From JBBRHQ01 sp963781345 (GTDB taxonomy: Bacteria > Actinomycetota > Thermoleophilia > Solirubrobacterales > 70-9): DNA of 64,000 nt. The stretch is from positions 52,212 through 116,211 of the forward strand of contig CAWAFQ010000009.1 in assembly GCA_963781345.1 (NCBI GenBank), in the 5' to 3' direction. Positions within the stretch are counted from its first letter, which is position 1. The number at the start of each line of letters is the position of its first letter. Made by a program: the position numbers and the translations under genes. Shown here piece by piece: positions 8,030-17,211 of this stretch. Below the pieces are notes generated by a model. That model had not been told where the DNA came from and did not search any database. It worked only from the letters and a program-made list of their open reading frames with translations.

Positions 8030-9184
8030 CTACTGGATGACGGGCAGCTCGGTGCCGCTCAGCGGCGGCGGCTCCGCTGCAGCCGGAACGGCCTGAAGCA
8101 CCGGTAGCTCCTGCGGGGTCGAGGCGATGATCCCGCGGGCCGCCTGGCGGATCGCCTGCGAAGCGGGGGCATCGGGATTGGCGGTCACCAGCGGCTCGCC
8201 CGAGTCGGCGTGCTCGCGCAGGTCCTCTGAGAGCGGGACCTTTCCGAGCAGCGGGATGTCGAGCTCGTCGGCGAGCAGCTCACCGCCGCCCTCGCCGAAG
8301 ATCGTGAAGCGCTGGCCGTCGGGGGTGGTGAAGCCGGACATATTCTCGATCACTCCGAGCATCTCGAGGTCGACCTTCTCGGCCATCTCGGCGGCGCGTC
8401 GCGCGACCGACTGGGCCGCAGGTTGCGGGGTGGTGACGACGATGATCTTCGCCTGCGGGAGCAGCTGTGCGAGGGTCATCGAGACGTCGCCGGTGCCGGG
8501 CGGGAGGTCGAGCAGCAGGTACTCGAGCTCACCCCAGGCGACGTCCTCGAGGAACTGCTGGATCGCCTTGTGCAGCATCGGGCCACGCCAGACGACGGCG
8601 GCGTTCTCCTCGACGAAGAAGCCGATCGACATCACCTTGACGCCCGACGGCGTCTCCAGGGGGAGGATCTTGCGCTCGGCGTTGACCTCGGGCTTGTCGT
8701 TGACCCCGAGCATGCGCGGGATCGAGTAGCCGTAGACGTCGCAGTCGAGCGCCCCGGCCGAGTGGCCGTCGGCTTGGAGCGCGGCGGCGAGGTTGGCGGT
8801 CATCGTCGACTTGCCGACGCCGCCCTTGCCGGAGGCGACGCAGATCACGTTCTTGACCTGGGCGAGGGCGCCCTCGGGCAACTTGCCCCGCCCCAGCACC
8901 TGCTGCAGGTTTCCCTTCTCATCGTCGCTGAGGACGTCGAAGCCGACCTCGACCCCGGTCACCCCGTCTAGCGAGGAGACCTGCTGGGCGACCGCCTGCT
9001 GGAAGTGGGAGCGGATCGGGCAGCCGGGGGTCGTCAGGGAGACGACGACGTTGACCCTGCCGTCGTCGCGGACCTCGATCGAGCGGACCATTCCGAGCTC
9101 GACGATCGAACGCCTCAGCTCGGGGTCTATGACTGCTCGCAGCTTCTCGGTGATCTCGTCGTTCGTAGGCAATGGCATGGCCAC
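8030..9184 (-). CDS. apbC: Mrp/NBP35-family Fe-S cluster carrier ATPase
   Basis: 384 residues in two parts. Residues 1-90 form a MIP18/DUF59 domain (TTPGCPIRSHFQQAVAQQV, with the conserved Cys at 55). The second part is a ParA-like P-loop ATPase with the deviant Walker A GKGGVGKST at 119-127, DCDVYGYS, DLPPGTGDVSMTL and TTPQPAAQSVARR. Mrp/ApbC proteins bind and transfer 4Fe-4S clusters in the cytoplasm. The Cys-x2-Cys bridge pair often seen near the C-terminus of this family is not visible. Two ATGs lie close together (9184 and 9178); either could be used. Facing a ferredoxin gene fits an Fe-S theme, but they are not an operon. Confidence 0.9.
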   Translation of the reverse strand: MAMPLPTNDEITEKLRAVIDPELRRSIVELGMVRSIEVRDDGRVNVVVSLTTPGCPIRSHFQQAVAQQVSSLDGVTGVEVGFDVLSDDEKGNLQQVLGRGKLPEGALAQVKNVICVASGKGGVGKSTMTANLAAALQADGHSAGALDCDVYGYSIPRMLGVNDKPEVNAERKILPLETPSGVKVMSIGFFVEENAAVVWRGPMLHKAIQQFLEDVAWGELEYLLLDLPPGTGDVSMTLAQLLPQAKIIVVTTPQPAAQSVARRAAEMAEKVDLEMLGVIENMSGFTTPDGQRFTIFGEGGGELLADELDIPLLGKVPLSEDLREHADSGEPLVTANPDAPASQAIRQAARGIIASTPQELPVLQAVPAAAEPPPLSGTELPVIQ

Positions 9185-9257
9185 ATTGTCTCAGAGGGGG
9201 AGAATCGGCCGCCGTCGCCCCTTGGCGCCTCGTATGCCGGCGATCGAAGGAGGAGAG

Positions 9258-11468
9258 ATGACGGGAACGAGGCGGACGGGGCGTTGGGCGGTGGCGGCGG
9301 CGGCGCTGGCGCTGGTGGCGCTTCTCCTCGGCGCGGCAGAGGCGCGTGCGGCGAAGTACTCGGTCGCCCAGTGCGGGTGGCACCTCGGCAATGACGCCGA
9401 CTGGTCCGACACCGCCGGCACCGGCAAGTTTCGCCCCGATGGCTACTGCGTCACCCCCGATGGCGGAGACCCGTTCGAGGGCGCCCATCTGAAGAGCTTC
9501 ACCCGCGAGGACGGAGCCGCCGTTTCCGGAACCCGCCTCGCCCGCTGGCGCTGGGTCGCCCCGGCCGGCACCGGGATCGTCAATGTCCGCGGCACCTGGT
9601 GGGAGGCGCTCCACGACGGCTTCGAGCACAGGCTCGGTAGCGGTGGCGGCGGGGGCGACTTCTCGGTCTTTGCCTCTGCGGGCGAGACCGACACCCCCAG
9701 CGCCTTCGCGGCTGGCTTCGGCGATCCCCAGCGCACCTTCGAGAGCCGGCTGCTGTGCGCGAAGCCCGAGGATCGCCATTGCGATCTCGACCCGGGATCC
9801 TTCGCCGCCGTCCGCGCAGTGACTCTCACCCTCTCAGACGACTCGGCACCGCGACCTCAGATCGGCGGCGGCCTGCTCGCGCCCGGGTGGCGGAGCGGTG
9901 TCGGGGACGTCTCGATCGGAGCGGCCGATGCCGGCTCCGGCGTTCGCTTTGCCGAGACCGTGATCGACGGCGGACGTGCGACCCTGACCGAGCACCCATG
10001 CTCGAAGGAGAGGATCGGCGGCGAGTGGCGGGCGACGAGGATGCTCCCCTGCGCGCTCAGTGCCGGCGCGACGGAGCAGGTCGCCACCGGTGCCCTCGCC
10101 GACGGCCCCCACACGATCAGCGGCTGCGCCGAGGACTTCGCCGGCAATCGCACCTGCACATCGACGCGGCCGCTGCTCACCGACAACACGCCGCCGGCCG
10201 CGCCGAGGGCGCTCGCCGTCTCCGGCCCGGCGGGCTGGCGTCGCACCAACGGCTTCGACCTCACCTGGGTCAACCCCGACCAGGGCGCCGCTTCACCGAT
10301 CGCCGCCGCCCGCTACCGGATCGTCGGCCCCGGTGGCTACGACTCCGGGGTCCTCGGTGTCGGCGGCGAGGGAGTCGCCGCCCTCGGCAGGCTGGTCGTG
10401 CCGGGGCCCGGCGCATATGGGGTCTCGGTCTGGCTCCGCGACGCCGCCGGCAACGAGGCGCCGGCGAACGCGGCCCAGGTGCGGCTGCTCTTCGACGACG
10501 TCTCGCCCTCGGTCGCCTTTCGCCTGCACCGCGACCCGGCGCACCCGGAGCTGATCTCGGCAGCCGTGGTCGACGATCTCTCCGGTCCGGCGCTCGGCGC
10601 CATCTCCTACCACCGTGCCGGCGGGCGCTGGGTCGAGCTGCCGACCTCGCTGCGGGCCGCCGAGGGCAGCGGCTCGGAGCTGCTGGCCCGATTCCCGTCG
10701 GACCGCGTCACCCCCGGTTCCTACGAGCTCCGCGCGGATGCCACCGACGCGGCCGGAAATGAGGCGACGACGACGAGGAGAGGCGACGGCAGCACGATGA
10801 TCGTCCACGCCCCGCTGAAGGCCCGGACCGCTCTGGTGGCGCGGATCCGCCTCGGTCACCGGGCCGGTGGGGAGCTGGCGGTTCCGTTCGGATCGCGGCC
10901 GCTGCTCAGCGGCCGGCTGAGGCGCGGCGACGGCGCCGGTCTCGCCGGACGAGAGGTGCGCGTCGCGGAGCGACCGGCCCGGGGAGCGCTGGCTGATCCG
11001 AGCGTGCGCAGCACCCGCACCGGCCCCCACGGCGGCTTCCGGCTGCGGCTCGCTGCCGGGCCCTCGCGCAGGGTCCGGGTCAGCTACCCCGGAACCGAGA
11101 CCCTCTCGGCCGCCCGCAGCGAGCCGATGCGGCTGCGGGTCCGGGGTGGGATCGTGTTCACGGCCTCGCCGCGGGCGCTTCACACCGGCGAGGCGGTTCT
11201 CCTGCGGGGTGCGGTGCGGGCCCGCGGGACGGTGCTGCCGCCGCGCGGCAAGCTGGTCGCGATCCAGTACTTCGAGCGCGAGAGCCGCCACTGGCGGCCG
11301 GTGATGGTGACGCGGACACGGCGCGACGGCCGCTTCCTTGCCCGCTACCGGTTCCGCTACATCACCGGCACCGCAAGGATCCGCCTGCGAGCGGTGACGC
11401 CGCCCGAACAGGCCTGGCCGTACGCGGGCGGCGCCTCGGCGGCGGTGGGGGTCACGGTGCGGGGTTGA
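9258..11468 (+). CDS. Large secreted protein with Ig-like beta-sandwich domains, unknown function
   Basis: 736 residues from the ATG at 9258, chosen because GAAGGAGGAG sits just upstream and the next residues make a clean signal peptide (basic start, AAAALALVALLLGAAEARA). The first ~230 residues are a Cys-containing domain starting AAKYSVAQCGWHLG. Later segments contain repeated 'D-x-AGN' turns (DFAGNRT, DAAGNEA) at strand ends, as in bacterial Ig/fibronectin-like domains. The last ~180 residues form two more Arg/Gly-rich beta domains (RPLLSGRLRR, GEAVLLRGAVRARG) resembling carboxypeptidase-regulatory-like or Ig folds. No catalytic motif is seen. This is probably an extracellular or envelope protein; I do not recognise a named family. 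Confidence 0.75.
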   Translation: MTGTRRTGRWAVAAAALALVALLLGAAEARAAKYSVAQCGWHLGNDADWSDTAGTGKFRPDGYCVTPDGGDPFEGAHLKSFTREDGAAVSGTRLARWRWVAPAGTGIVNVRGTWWEALHDGFEHRLGSGGGGGDFSVFASAGETDTPSAFAAGFGDPQRTFESRLLCAKPEDRHCDLDPGSFAAVRAVTLTLSDDSAPRPQIGGGLLAPGWRSGVGDVSIGAADAGSGVRFAETVIDGGRATLTEHPCSKERIGGEWRATRMLPCALSAGATEQVATGALADGPHTISGCAEDFAGNRTCTSTRPLLTDNTPPAAPRALAVSGPAGWRRTNGFDLTWVNPDQGAASPIAAARYRIVGPGGYDSGVLGVGGEGVAALGRLVVPGPGAYGVSVWLRDAAGNEAPANAAQVRLLFDDVSPSVAFRLHRDPAHPELISAAVVDDLSGPALGAISYHRAGGRWVELPTSLRAAEGSGSELLARFPSDRVTPGSYELRADATDAAGNEATTTRRGDGSTMIVHAPLKARTALVARIRLGHRAGGELAVPFGSRPLLSGRLRRGDGAGLAGREVRVAERPARGALADPSVRSTRTGPHGGFRLRLAAGPSRRVRVSYPGTETLSAARSEPMRLRVRGGIVFTASPRALHTGEAVLLRGAVRARGTVLPPRGKLVAIQYFERESRHWRPVMVTRTRRDGRFLARYRFRYITGTARIRLRAVTPPEQAWPYAGGASAAVGVTVRG

Positions 11469-11547
11469 CCCCGTCCCGGGGTCGAAAACGGGCGCCGGGC
11501 TCACCCGGGCTGGGATAATCCCACCGATGGGCAACACGTCCCGAGCC

Positions 11548-11595
11548 ACCCGATGAGCGACCCGGACCAAACCAACCCGATGAGCGACCCGGACC
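11548..11595. repeat. 27-bp in-frame direct repeat over the aguA start
   Basis: A 21-bp sequence beginning ACCCGATGAGCGACC is present at 11548-11568 and again at 11575-11595, a 27-base offset that keeps frame. Both copies contain an ATG, so aguA has two nearly equivalent start contexts (11553 and 11580). Confidence 0.8.
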
Positions 11596-12578
11596 GCGGC
11601 GCCGGTGTGATGCCGCCCGAGTGGGCTCTGCACGAGCGCACCCTGATGGCATGGCCCGAGCGCGAGGAGCTGTGGGGCGCCGCACTCGACGCCGGCCGGC
11701 GCGAGTACGCCGGGGTCGCCAACGCGATCGCCGAGTTCGAGCCGGTGCTGATGGTCGCCGCCCCCGGTCGGGTTGAGCAGGCGCGCTCGATGTGCTCGGC
11801 TGGCGTCGAGGTGGTCGAGATGCCGATTGACGATTCCTGGCTTCGCGACTCGGGCCCGATCGTCGTTCGCGACGACGGCGGCGAGCGCACCGCCGTCTGC
11901 TTCCGCTTCAACTCCTGGGGGGAGAAGTTCGTTCCCTACGACAGGGACGCCGAGATCTCCGGGCTCCTCGCCCGGCACCTCGGGATCCCGGCTCGCCGGG
12001 TCGAGATGGTCCTCGAGGGCGGGGCCATCGCCGTCGATGGCGATGGGCGCCTGCTGACGACCGAGCAGTGCCTGCTGCACCCCTCGCGCAACCCTGCGAT
12101 GAGCCGTGGGGAGATCGAGGCGGTTCTGCTGCGCGAGCTCGGCCTGCATCAGGTGATCTGGCTCGGCCAGGGCCTGGTCGAGGATCGCGACACCGACGGC
12201 CACATCGACCTGATCGCCGCCTTCACCCCCTCCGGCGAGGTCCTCCTGCAGGAGGTGCCCGAGGGCAACCCGAACCGCGAGAACTGTGAGGAGAACCGCC
12301 GCCGGGTCGAGGCGGCCGGGTTCAGCGTGCGGGCAATGCCCCATCTCGCCTACGGCGAGGTCGAGGGCGAGGAGACCGCGATGAGCTACATGAACTTCTA
12401 CATCGCCAACGGCGGCATCGTCGCCGGCCAGGCGGGGGTGGCCTCCGACGAGGTCGCGCTCGCGGTGCTCGCCGATGCCTACCCCGACCATGAGGTCGTC
12501 GGCGTCCCGGCGATGACGATCGCATACGGCGGCGGCGGCCCCCACTGCATCACCCAACAGGTGCCGCTGGCGGGATAG
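11553..12578 (+). CDS. aguA: Agmatine deiminase
   Basis: 341 residues from the first ATG (332 from the second, 11580). Agmatine deiminase hydrolyses agmatine to N-carbamoylputrescine and ammonia. Family motifs are clear: HERTLMAWP near the start, DSWLRDSGPIVV, VLEGGAIAVDGDGRLL, DTDGHIDLIAAF, and the nucleophilic Cys at residue 332 in GGGPHCITQQ. The gene is followed after 25 bases by N-carbamoylputrescine amidase, the next enzyme, so the two make an arginine-decarboxylase-route putrescine unit. The 5' end carries an in-frame 27-bp duplication. Confidence 0.95.
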   Translation: MSDPDQTNPMSDPDRGAGVMPPEWALHERTLMAWPEREELWGAALDAGRREYAGVANAIAEFEPVLMVAAPGRVEQARSMCSAGVEVVEMPIDDSWLRDSGPIVVRDDGGERTAVCFRFNSWGEKFVPYDRDAEISGLLARHLGIPARRVEMVLEGGAIAVDGDGRLLTTEQCLLHPSRNPAMSRGEIEAVLLRELGLHQVIWLGQGLVEDRDTDGHIDLIAAFTPSGEVLLQEVPEGNPNRENCEENRRRVEAAGFSVRAMPHLAYGEVEGEETAMSYMNFYIANGGIVAGQAGVASDEVALAVLADAYPDHEVVGVPAMTIAYGGGGPHCITQQVPLAG

Positions 12579-12603
12579 TCTCGACCCCGATGTCGCGCCG
12601 CAT

Positions 12604-13540
12604 ATGAGCGAATACGACGTAATCCGCAACTTCGAGCCACCCCCATCCCTCGCAGGGGTCGGGGAGCCCGCGGGCCCGCCCGTGCGGGTCGGCGCGGTGC
12701 AGCAGCGCTACCGCGCCGACGCCGAGGCCCACCGAGCGGCGCTGGCCGAGGGAGTCCGCACCGCGGCCGCGGAGGGCGCGCAGCTGATCTGTCTGCAGGA
12801 GCTGACGCTCTCCCCCTACTTCGCGATCACCGACGACGGCCCCGCCGCGCTCGGGGTCGAGCCGGAGAGTGTCGACGACGGCCCCACCCGCAGCTTCGCC
12901 GCCGGGCTGGCGGCGGAGACCGGCGCCGCCGTCCACGCCTCGCTCTTCGAGCGCGCCGACGCCGACGACGGGCTCGGGTACAACACCGCGATCGCGGTCG
13001 CGCCCGACGGCAGCCTCCTCGCCCGCACCCGCAAGCTCCACATCCCGGTCACCGCCGGCTACTACGAGGACCGCTACTTCAGGCCCGGCCCGGCGGGGCC
13101 CGACGCCTACCCCGTGACCGAGGTCGCCGGGGCCCGGGTCGGATTCCCCACCTGCTGGGACCAGTGGTTCCCCGAGCTCGCCCGCGCCTACGGCCTCGAG
13201 GGGGCGCAGGTCCTCGTCTACCCGACCGCAATCGGAAGCGAGCCCGACCACCCCGAGTTCGACACCCAGCCCCTCTGGGAGCAGGTGATCCGCGGCAACG
13301 GGATCGCCAACGGAACCTTCATGGTCGCGGTCAACCGGATCGGCACCGAGGGGCCGCTGACCTTCTACGGCTCCTCCTTCATCTCGCGACCCCTACGGCC
13401 GGATGCTGGTGCAGGCGCCGCGCGACCATCCCGCGGTCCTGCTCGCCGACCTCGACCTCGCCCAGCGTGATGACTGGCTCACCCTGTTCCCCTTCCTGAC
13501 CACGCGCCGCCCCGACGCATACGACTCGCTGGCCGAGTAG
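12604..13540 (+). CDS. aguB: N-carbamoylputrescine amidase (frameshifted near 13387)
   Basis: A nitrilase-superfamily enzyme that turns N-carbamoylputrescine into putrescine, CO2 and ammonia. The Glu-Lys-Cys triad is visible: E66 (CLQELTLSP), K144 (TRKLHIP) and C184 (FPTCWDQWFP). The frame from the ATG at 12604 is intact through SSFIS at about 13386. The expected continuation (DPYGRMLVQAPRD to DSLAE) lies in the next frame and stops at 13538-13540. One extra base near 13387 therefore breaks the C-terminal ~50 residues, which include the interface region. Without the shift the protein is about 311 residues. It forms a pathway pair with aguA. Confidence 0.9.
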
Positions 13541-13561
13541 GCGGACCAGCCGCGCGCGGAC

Positions 13562-14732
13562 CTAGGGCCTTGGGAAGCGGGGAGCGCGGGGCGGGAAGCG
13601 GTGTGAGTTGAGCGCGCGCCTGAGCACCGCCCGGCTGCGGGAGAAGTTCTGGATCCGGAAGGGGTTCCGGGTGCCGAAGTCCTGGTAATAGACGAGCATC
13701 CGTGTCATCCGGTGGGCCCGCACCCAGCGCAGCAGATGGCGGAGGAAGGCGGGGTCATCGGAGCCCCAGAGGCCGAACTCGGTGATCGCGAACGGCTTGC
13801 GCTTGGCGTAGCGGTGGTAGAAGCGCGTCATCGCGCCGAAGTCGGTGTATCGGGAGTAGATGTCGGTCGCGACCCAGTCGACGTAGCGGTTTCCCGGGAA
13901 GTAGGCGGCGGCTGAGTTGCCCCTGACCGCCGGCGAGCCGTTCGGCAGCGGGCTCCAGATCAGGGAGACGGGCGCGCGCGGCAGCGTCCGCGGCTCCTTG
14001 CCGAGCTTCCGCCGCACCGGTGGCAGGTGCAGCCTGTGCAGCCGGCGGTCGATCAGCGAGCGCTTGGCGCCGCCGTGGAGGATCAGGTACATGCGGCGGA
14101 ATGCCTGCTTGTACCAGTAGGTCGTGTGGCGGGCGCCGTTGCTGGAGCCGTCGCAGCGGATCGCCGTGTAGGGGTTGAGGCAGCGGTTGGGCTCGCCCAT
14201 CGGACGGATGTAGGCCGGCATCGCGTGGGCGGCGAAACTGCGGTTCAGGCGCAGCAGGTAGTCGTCGCCCTGGGCGCGGGCGATCTCCTTCGGGGTGATC
14301 ACCTCGTGGCGGTCGGCGCCGGCAGCGGTCGAGATGTGGAGCAGCGGCCGGGCGTGGATCTCCTCCCAGCGCGGCAGGGAGATATGCACCGAGTTTCCGT
14401 AGGGGTGGTAGGTCTCGACCACGGAGGGGTGGGCGTGGACCGCAGCGGCGAATGAGTCGAATCCCGCCGCATCGCCGGTGTCGGTGACGCCGAAGAAGAC
14501 CTTTCGGGCCGGCGGCAGGTTGGCCGTCGCCGTCGAGTGCTTCTTTCTTGTGCTTGTGCGAGTGCTTGGACGAGGCCGCGGCCGGCGAGGTCGAGCCGCC
14601 GAGGATGAGTGCGGCCAGGCAGGCGAGGCCGAGCACCGTGGCCGCCACGGCAAGCAGCCGGCGCGGCTGTGGGCCGGAGCTCGGAAGGGGGGAGGGCAGG
14701 ACGGCGCCGGGTCGTTCCATCCTCTCCGGCAT
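13562..14732 (-). CDS. Secreted GH26-like glycoside hydrolase, paralogue A (frameshift near 14548)
   Basis: Start at 14732 gives a good signal peptide (RRLLAVAATVLGLACLAALILG) and a His/Lys-rich linker. The mature part then continues in the neighbouring frame after a Lys-rich stretch near 14548, beginning RKVFFGVTDTGDAAGFDSF. The catalytic part resembles clan GH-A enzymes of family 26: PAYIRPMGEPNRCL holds the probable acid/base Glu, and AITEFGLWGSDDP the probable nucleophile Glu. GH26 enzymes mostly cleave beta-mannans or mixed-link glucans; the substrate cannot be read from sequence. It is about half identical by eye to the gene just upstream (14842-15993), so the two arose by tandem duplication. 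Confidence 0.75.
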
Positions 14733-14780
14733 CGGCAGGCGGCGCTCTCACTTGAATCGGTGAGGCCCAAGTCCCACTAA

Positions 14781-14869
14781 TTGGTAGCTCTGCGCCCTAT
14801 CCGACGCCGCCGCGCGAGGGCTCCTTGGTAGCTCGGCGGCCCTATCCGACCCCGCCGCGCGAGGGCTCC
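14781..14869. repeat. 44/45-bp tandem duplication between GH26-like paralogues
   Basis: Two copies of a 44-45 bp unit beginning TTGGTAGCTC and ending GAGGGCTCC lie head to tail at 14781-14824 and 14825-14869. The second copy overlaps the last codons of the gene at 14842-15993, so the first looks like a duplicated gene tail. Confidence 0.8.
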
Positions 14870-15993
14870 TGCTCGGGCGGATGGGGTGCGACGCCGGGGA
14901 AGCGCCGCGAGGCGAGCCTGCGCCTGAGAACGGAGAGGCTGCCGGGGTAGTTCTGGATGCGGAACGAGTTGCTGGAGCCGAAATCCTGGTAGTAGACGAG
15001 CATGCGGGTGTGCCTGTGGCGGTGGGCGAAGGAGAACAGTCGCCGCACGAAGGTCGGCGAGTCCGATCCCCACACGCCCCACTCCGTGAGGGCGAAGGGT
15101 TTGTGGTAGCGCTTGGCGAAACGCGCGTAGAAGTGCTTGAGGTCCTTCCAGTAGGGATAGCGCGAGTAGAAGTCGGTGCCGACCCAGTCGACGTAGCGGC
15201 GACCGGGGAAGTAATGCGCGGGGCGGTTGACGGCGACCGCCGGTGAGCCGGCCGGCAGCGGGCTCCAGATCAATGCAACCGGGGCCGCTGGCAATTGGCG
15301 CGGCTCGGGGCCGCCCGGGCGACGCATGCCGGGCAGTCCGAGGCGCTTGAGCTTGGTGTTGATCCCGCTGCGGGGGCCGCCGCCGTGGAGGAGGATGTAC
15401 ATGCGCCGGAAGGCCTGGCGATACCACTTCGGCGAGTAACGGGAGGCGCGCTTGGACCCCCCGCAATCGACGCCCGCGTAGGCGTTGAGGCAGCGGTTTG
15501 GCTCACCCAGCGGCCTGATGTAGGCGGGAAAGCCGTGGCGGGCGAAGCTGCGGTTCAGCCGCAGCAGGTACTCGTCGCCCTTGCCGAGCGCGATCCCACG
15601 CGGGGTGAGGACCTCGCTTCCGTCCCCCTCGACCGTGGAGATGTGGAGGATCGGCCGGGCCTTGACCGACTCCCACCGCGGGATCGACTGGTGCAGGCTG
15701 TTGCCCCACGGGTGATAGGTCTCGATCAACGCCGGGTGCTTGCCGATCGAGTCGGCGAAGGAGGTGAAGCCCGAGGCTTCGCCGGTGTCTGTGACGCCGA
15801 AGAAGGCCTCGTTCCCGGGGGGCTTGAAGGGGCGCCAGGAGGCGGAGGCGGTCCCCACCAGACCCAGGGCCACGACCGCGACGGCCGCGGCGACGCAGAC
15901 GACGCGCAGATTGCGCAGCGAGCAGCCTCTCCGCGAGCGGAGCCGGGTACGTGTGTATCTCCCGCCGGGTTGGTCCACAATCAGCCGCAACAC
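14842..15993 (-). CDS. Secreted GH26-like glycoside hydrolase, paralogue B
   Basis: 383 residues, intact. A basic N-terminus is followed by a hydrophobic segment (VVCVAAAVAVVALGLVGTASA), a probable signal peptide; a shorter start inside the first 25 codons is possible. Motifs parallel those of paralogue A: AFFGVTDTGEASGF, ETYHPWGNSLHQSIPRWE, YIRPLGEPNRCLNAY (acid/base Glu) and ALTEWGVWGSDSP (nucleophile Glu). Several Trp/Tyr residues (WYRQAFRRMY, YVDWVGTDFYSRYPYW) are typical of sugar-binding clefts. It precedes paralogue A on the same strand with an 109-base gap that contains a tandem repeat. Confidence 0.78.
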   Translation of the reverse strand: MLRLIVDQPGGRYTRTRLRSRRGCSLRNLRVVCVAAAVAVVALGLVGTASASWRPFKPPGNEAFFGVTDTGEASGFTSFADSIGKHPALIETYHPWGNSLHQSIPRWESVKARPILHISTVEGDGSEVLTPRGIALGKGDEYLLRLNRSFARHGFPAYIRPLGEPNRCLNAYAGVDCGGSKRASRYSPKWYRQAFRRMYILLHGGGPRSGINTKLKRLGLPGMRRPGGPEPRQLPAAPVALIWSPLPAGSPAVAVNRPAHYFPGRRYVDWVGTDFYSRYPYWKDLKHFYARFAKRYHKPFALTEWGVWGSDSPTFVRRLFSFAHRHRHTRMLVYYQDFGSSNSFRIQNYPGSLSVLRRRLASRRFPGVAPHPPEQEPSRGGVG

Positions 15994-16101
15994 GCCCGAG
16001 CCGGCGCCGTTGCGGAATAGGCCACACTATGGATCGCCCGAGGCCGTATCGCAAGTTCCTTCCCAGGCGAGTAAAGATTCGCGATCGTCATCATCTGAGG
16101 C

Positions 16102-16449
16102 ATGGACGACCGGTCCGCTCCCCCGCAGGACCCCGATTTTGACCGCTTCGCGTCGCTCGTAGCCGACGCGATTGACCGCCTGCCGGAGCAGTTTCAGGAG
16201 GTGATCGCGAAGGTAGCGGTGGTCGTCTCCGACCTCGGGACCGAGGCCCACGCCTACGGGCACTACTTCGGGGACGGAGTCGCTCGCGAACGCTACGAGG
16301 ACCGGATTGTGATCTACCGAGACACCCTCGAGCGCGATTTCGGCCACGACCCGAGCCTGCTCGCGGCGCAGGTCGAGCGAACCCTGCGCCACGAGCTCGC
16401 CCACCACCTCGGCTGGGACGAGAGCGGCGTCGGCGGGCTCGGGCTGTAG
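16102..16449 (+). CDS. Zincin-like metallopeptidase family protein
   Basis: 115 residues with HELAHHLG near residue 98, the HExxHxxG zinc signature, preceded by EDRIVIYRDTLERDFG. Length and layout match the small 'metallopeptidase family' (Zincin_1) common in actinobacteria, which has no defined substrate. It is 10 bases upstream of the cyclophilin gene, probably one transcript. Confidence 0.85.
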   Translation: MDDRSAPPQDPDFDRFASLVADAIDRLPEQFQEVIAKVAVVVSDLGTEAHAYGHYFGDGVARERYEDRIVIYRDTLERDFGHDPSLLAAQVERTLRHELAHHLGWDESGVGGLGL

Positions 16450-16459
16450 GGTTCCGCCG

Positions 16460-16918
16460 ATGTCGCAGGCGATCATCCACACCAGCGCCGGGCCGATCAC
16501 GGTCGAGTTCTTCGACGATGACGCCCCGAAGACGGTCGAGAACTTCCGCAAGCTCTCCGCCGACGGCTTCTACGACGGTCTCGTCTTTCACCGCGTGATC
16601 AAGGACTTCATGATCCAGGGCGGCTGCCCCGAGGGCACCGGCACCGGTGGCCCCGGCTACCAGTTCGATGATGAGTTCAACCCCAACAAGGTCGAGCGCG
16701 GCGCCCTGGCGATGGCGAACGCGGGCCCCAACACCAACGGCTCGCAGTTCTTCATCGTCACCACAGAGGCGGCGCCCTGGCTCGATGGCAAGCACACCGT
16801 CTTCGGCCACATCACCGACGGCATGGACACCGTCGACGCGATCGAGGCGACCGAGACAGACGGCTCCGATCGCCCGCTCGAGCCCCAGGGCATCGAGCGC
16901 GTGGAGCTCTCCGACTAG
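16460..16918 (+). CDS. ppiB: Peptidyl-prolyl cis-trans isomerase, cyclophilin type
   Basis: 152 residues with no signal peptide, so cytoplasmic. Catalytic-core motifs are FHRVIKDFMIQGG (Arg plus hydrophobic pocket), GALAMANAGPNTNGSQFFI and WLDGKHTVFGHITDGMD. It speeds proline isomerisation during folding. It follows the metallopeptidase and is followed 14 bases later by a small membrane protein. Confidence 0.95.
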   Translation: MSQAIIHTSAGPITVEFFDDDAPKTVENFRKLSADGFYDGLVFHRVIKDFMIQGGCPEGTGTGGPGYQFDDEFNPNKVERGALAMANAGPNTNGSQFFIVTTEAAPWLDGKHTVFGHITDGMDTVDAIEATETDGSDRPLEPQGIERVELSD

Positions 16919-16932
16919 AATCGCAGCATCCG

Positions 16933-17211
16933 GTGCGCAGAACCGCCGGCCTCGTCCTCATCGCCGGCGGTCTGGTCAGCCTCGCCCTCGACGCCGCCGG
17001 AGCCCCGGAGGCCCTGCTTCGCTTCGCCTACCACGGCCTGCTCTCCGGCCTCGACGTGCCCAGGGACCCCTCGCCCACGGCGGAGGACATCGTCCGCTAC
17101 TTCGCCCGCTACGCGGCGATCGCCGAGCTGGCCGCGGGGGTGATCCTGGTCGGGCTCTCGTTCAGAGGCCCGCACCACACCGGTGCTCCGAGGGGCCCTC
17201 TAGACGAGTGA
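16933..17211 (+). CDS. Small two-helix membrane protein, unknown function
   Basis: 92 residues from a GTG at 16933. Two hydrophobic segments are visible (TAGLVLIAGGLVSLALDAAG near 4-23 and AAIAELAAGVILVGLSF near 61-77). The gene lies just downstream of the cyclophilin and overlaps the 3' end of the convergent aminotransferase by 12 bases. I recognise no family. The coding call rests on position, start and hydrophobic pattern. Confidence 0.5.
   Translation: MRRTAGLVLIAGGLVSLALDAAGAPEALLRFAYHGLLSGLDVPRDPSPTAEDIVRYFARYAAIAELAAGVILVGLSFRGPHHTGAPRGPLDE

Noticed and set aside
10293..12629. 778-codon minus-strand open frame
   Set aside because: It overlaps the secreted Ig-like protein and agmatine deiminase on the opposite strand; stops are rare by chance in such GC-rich DNA and no motif is visible.
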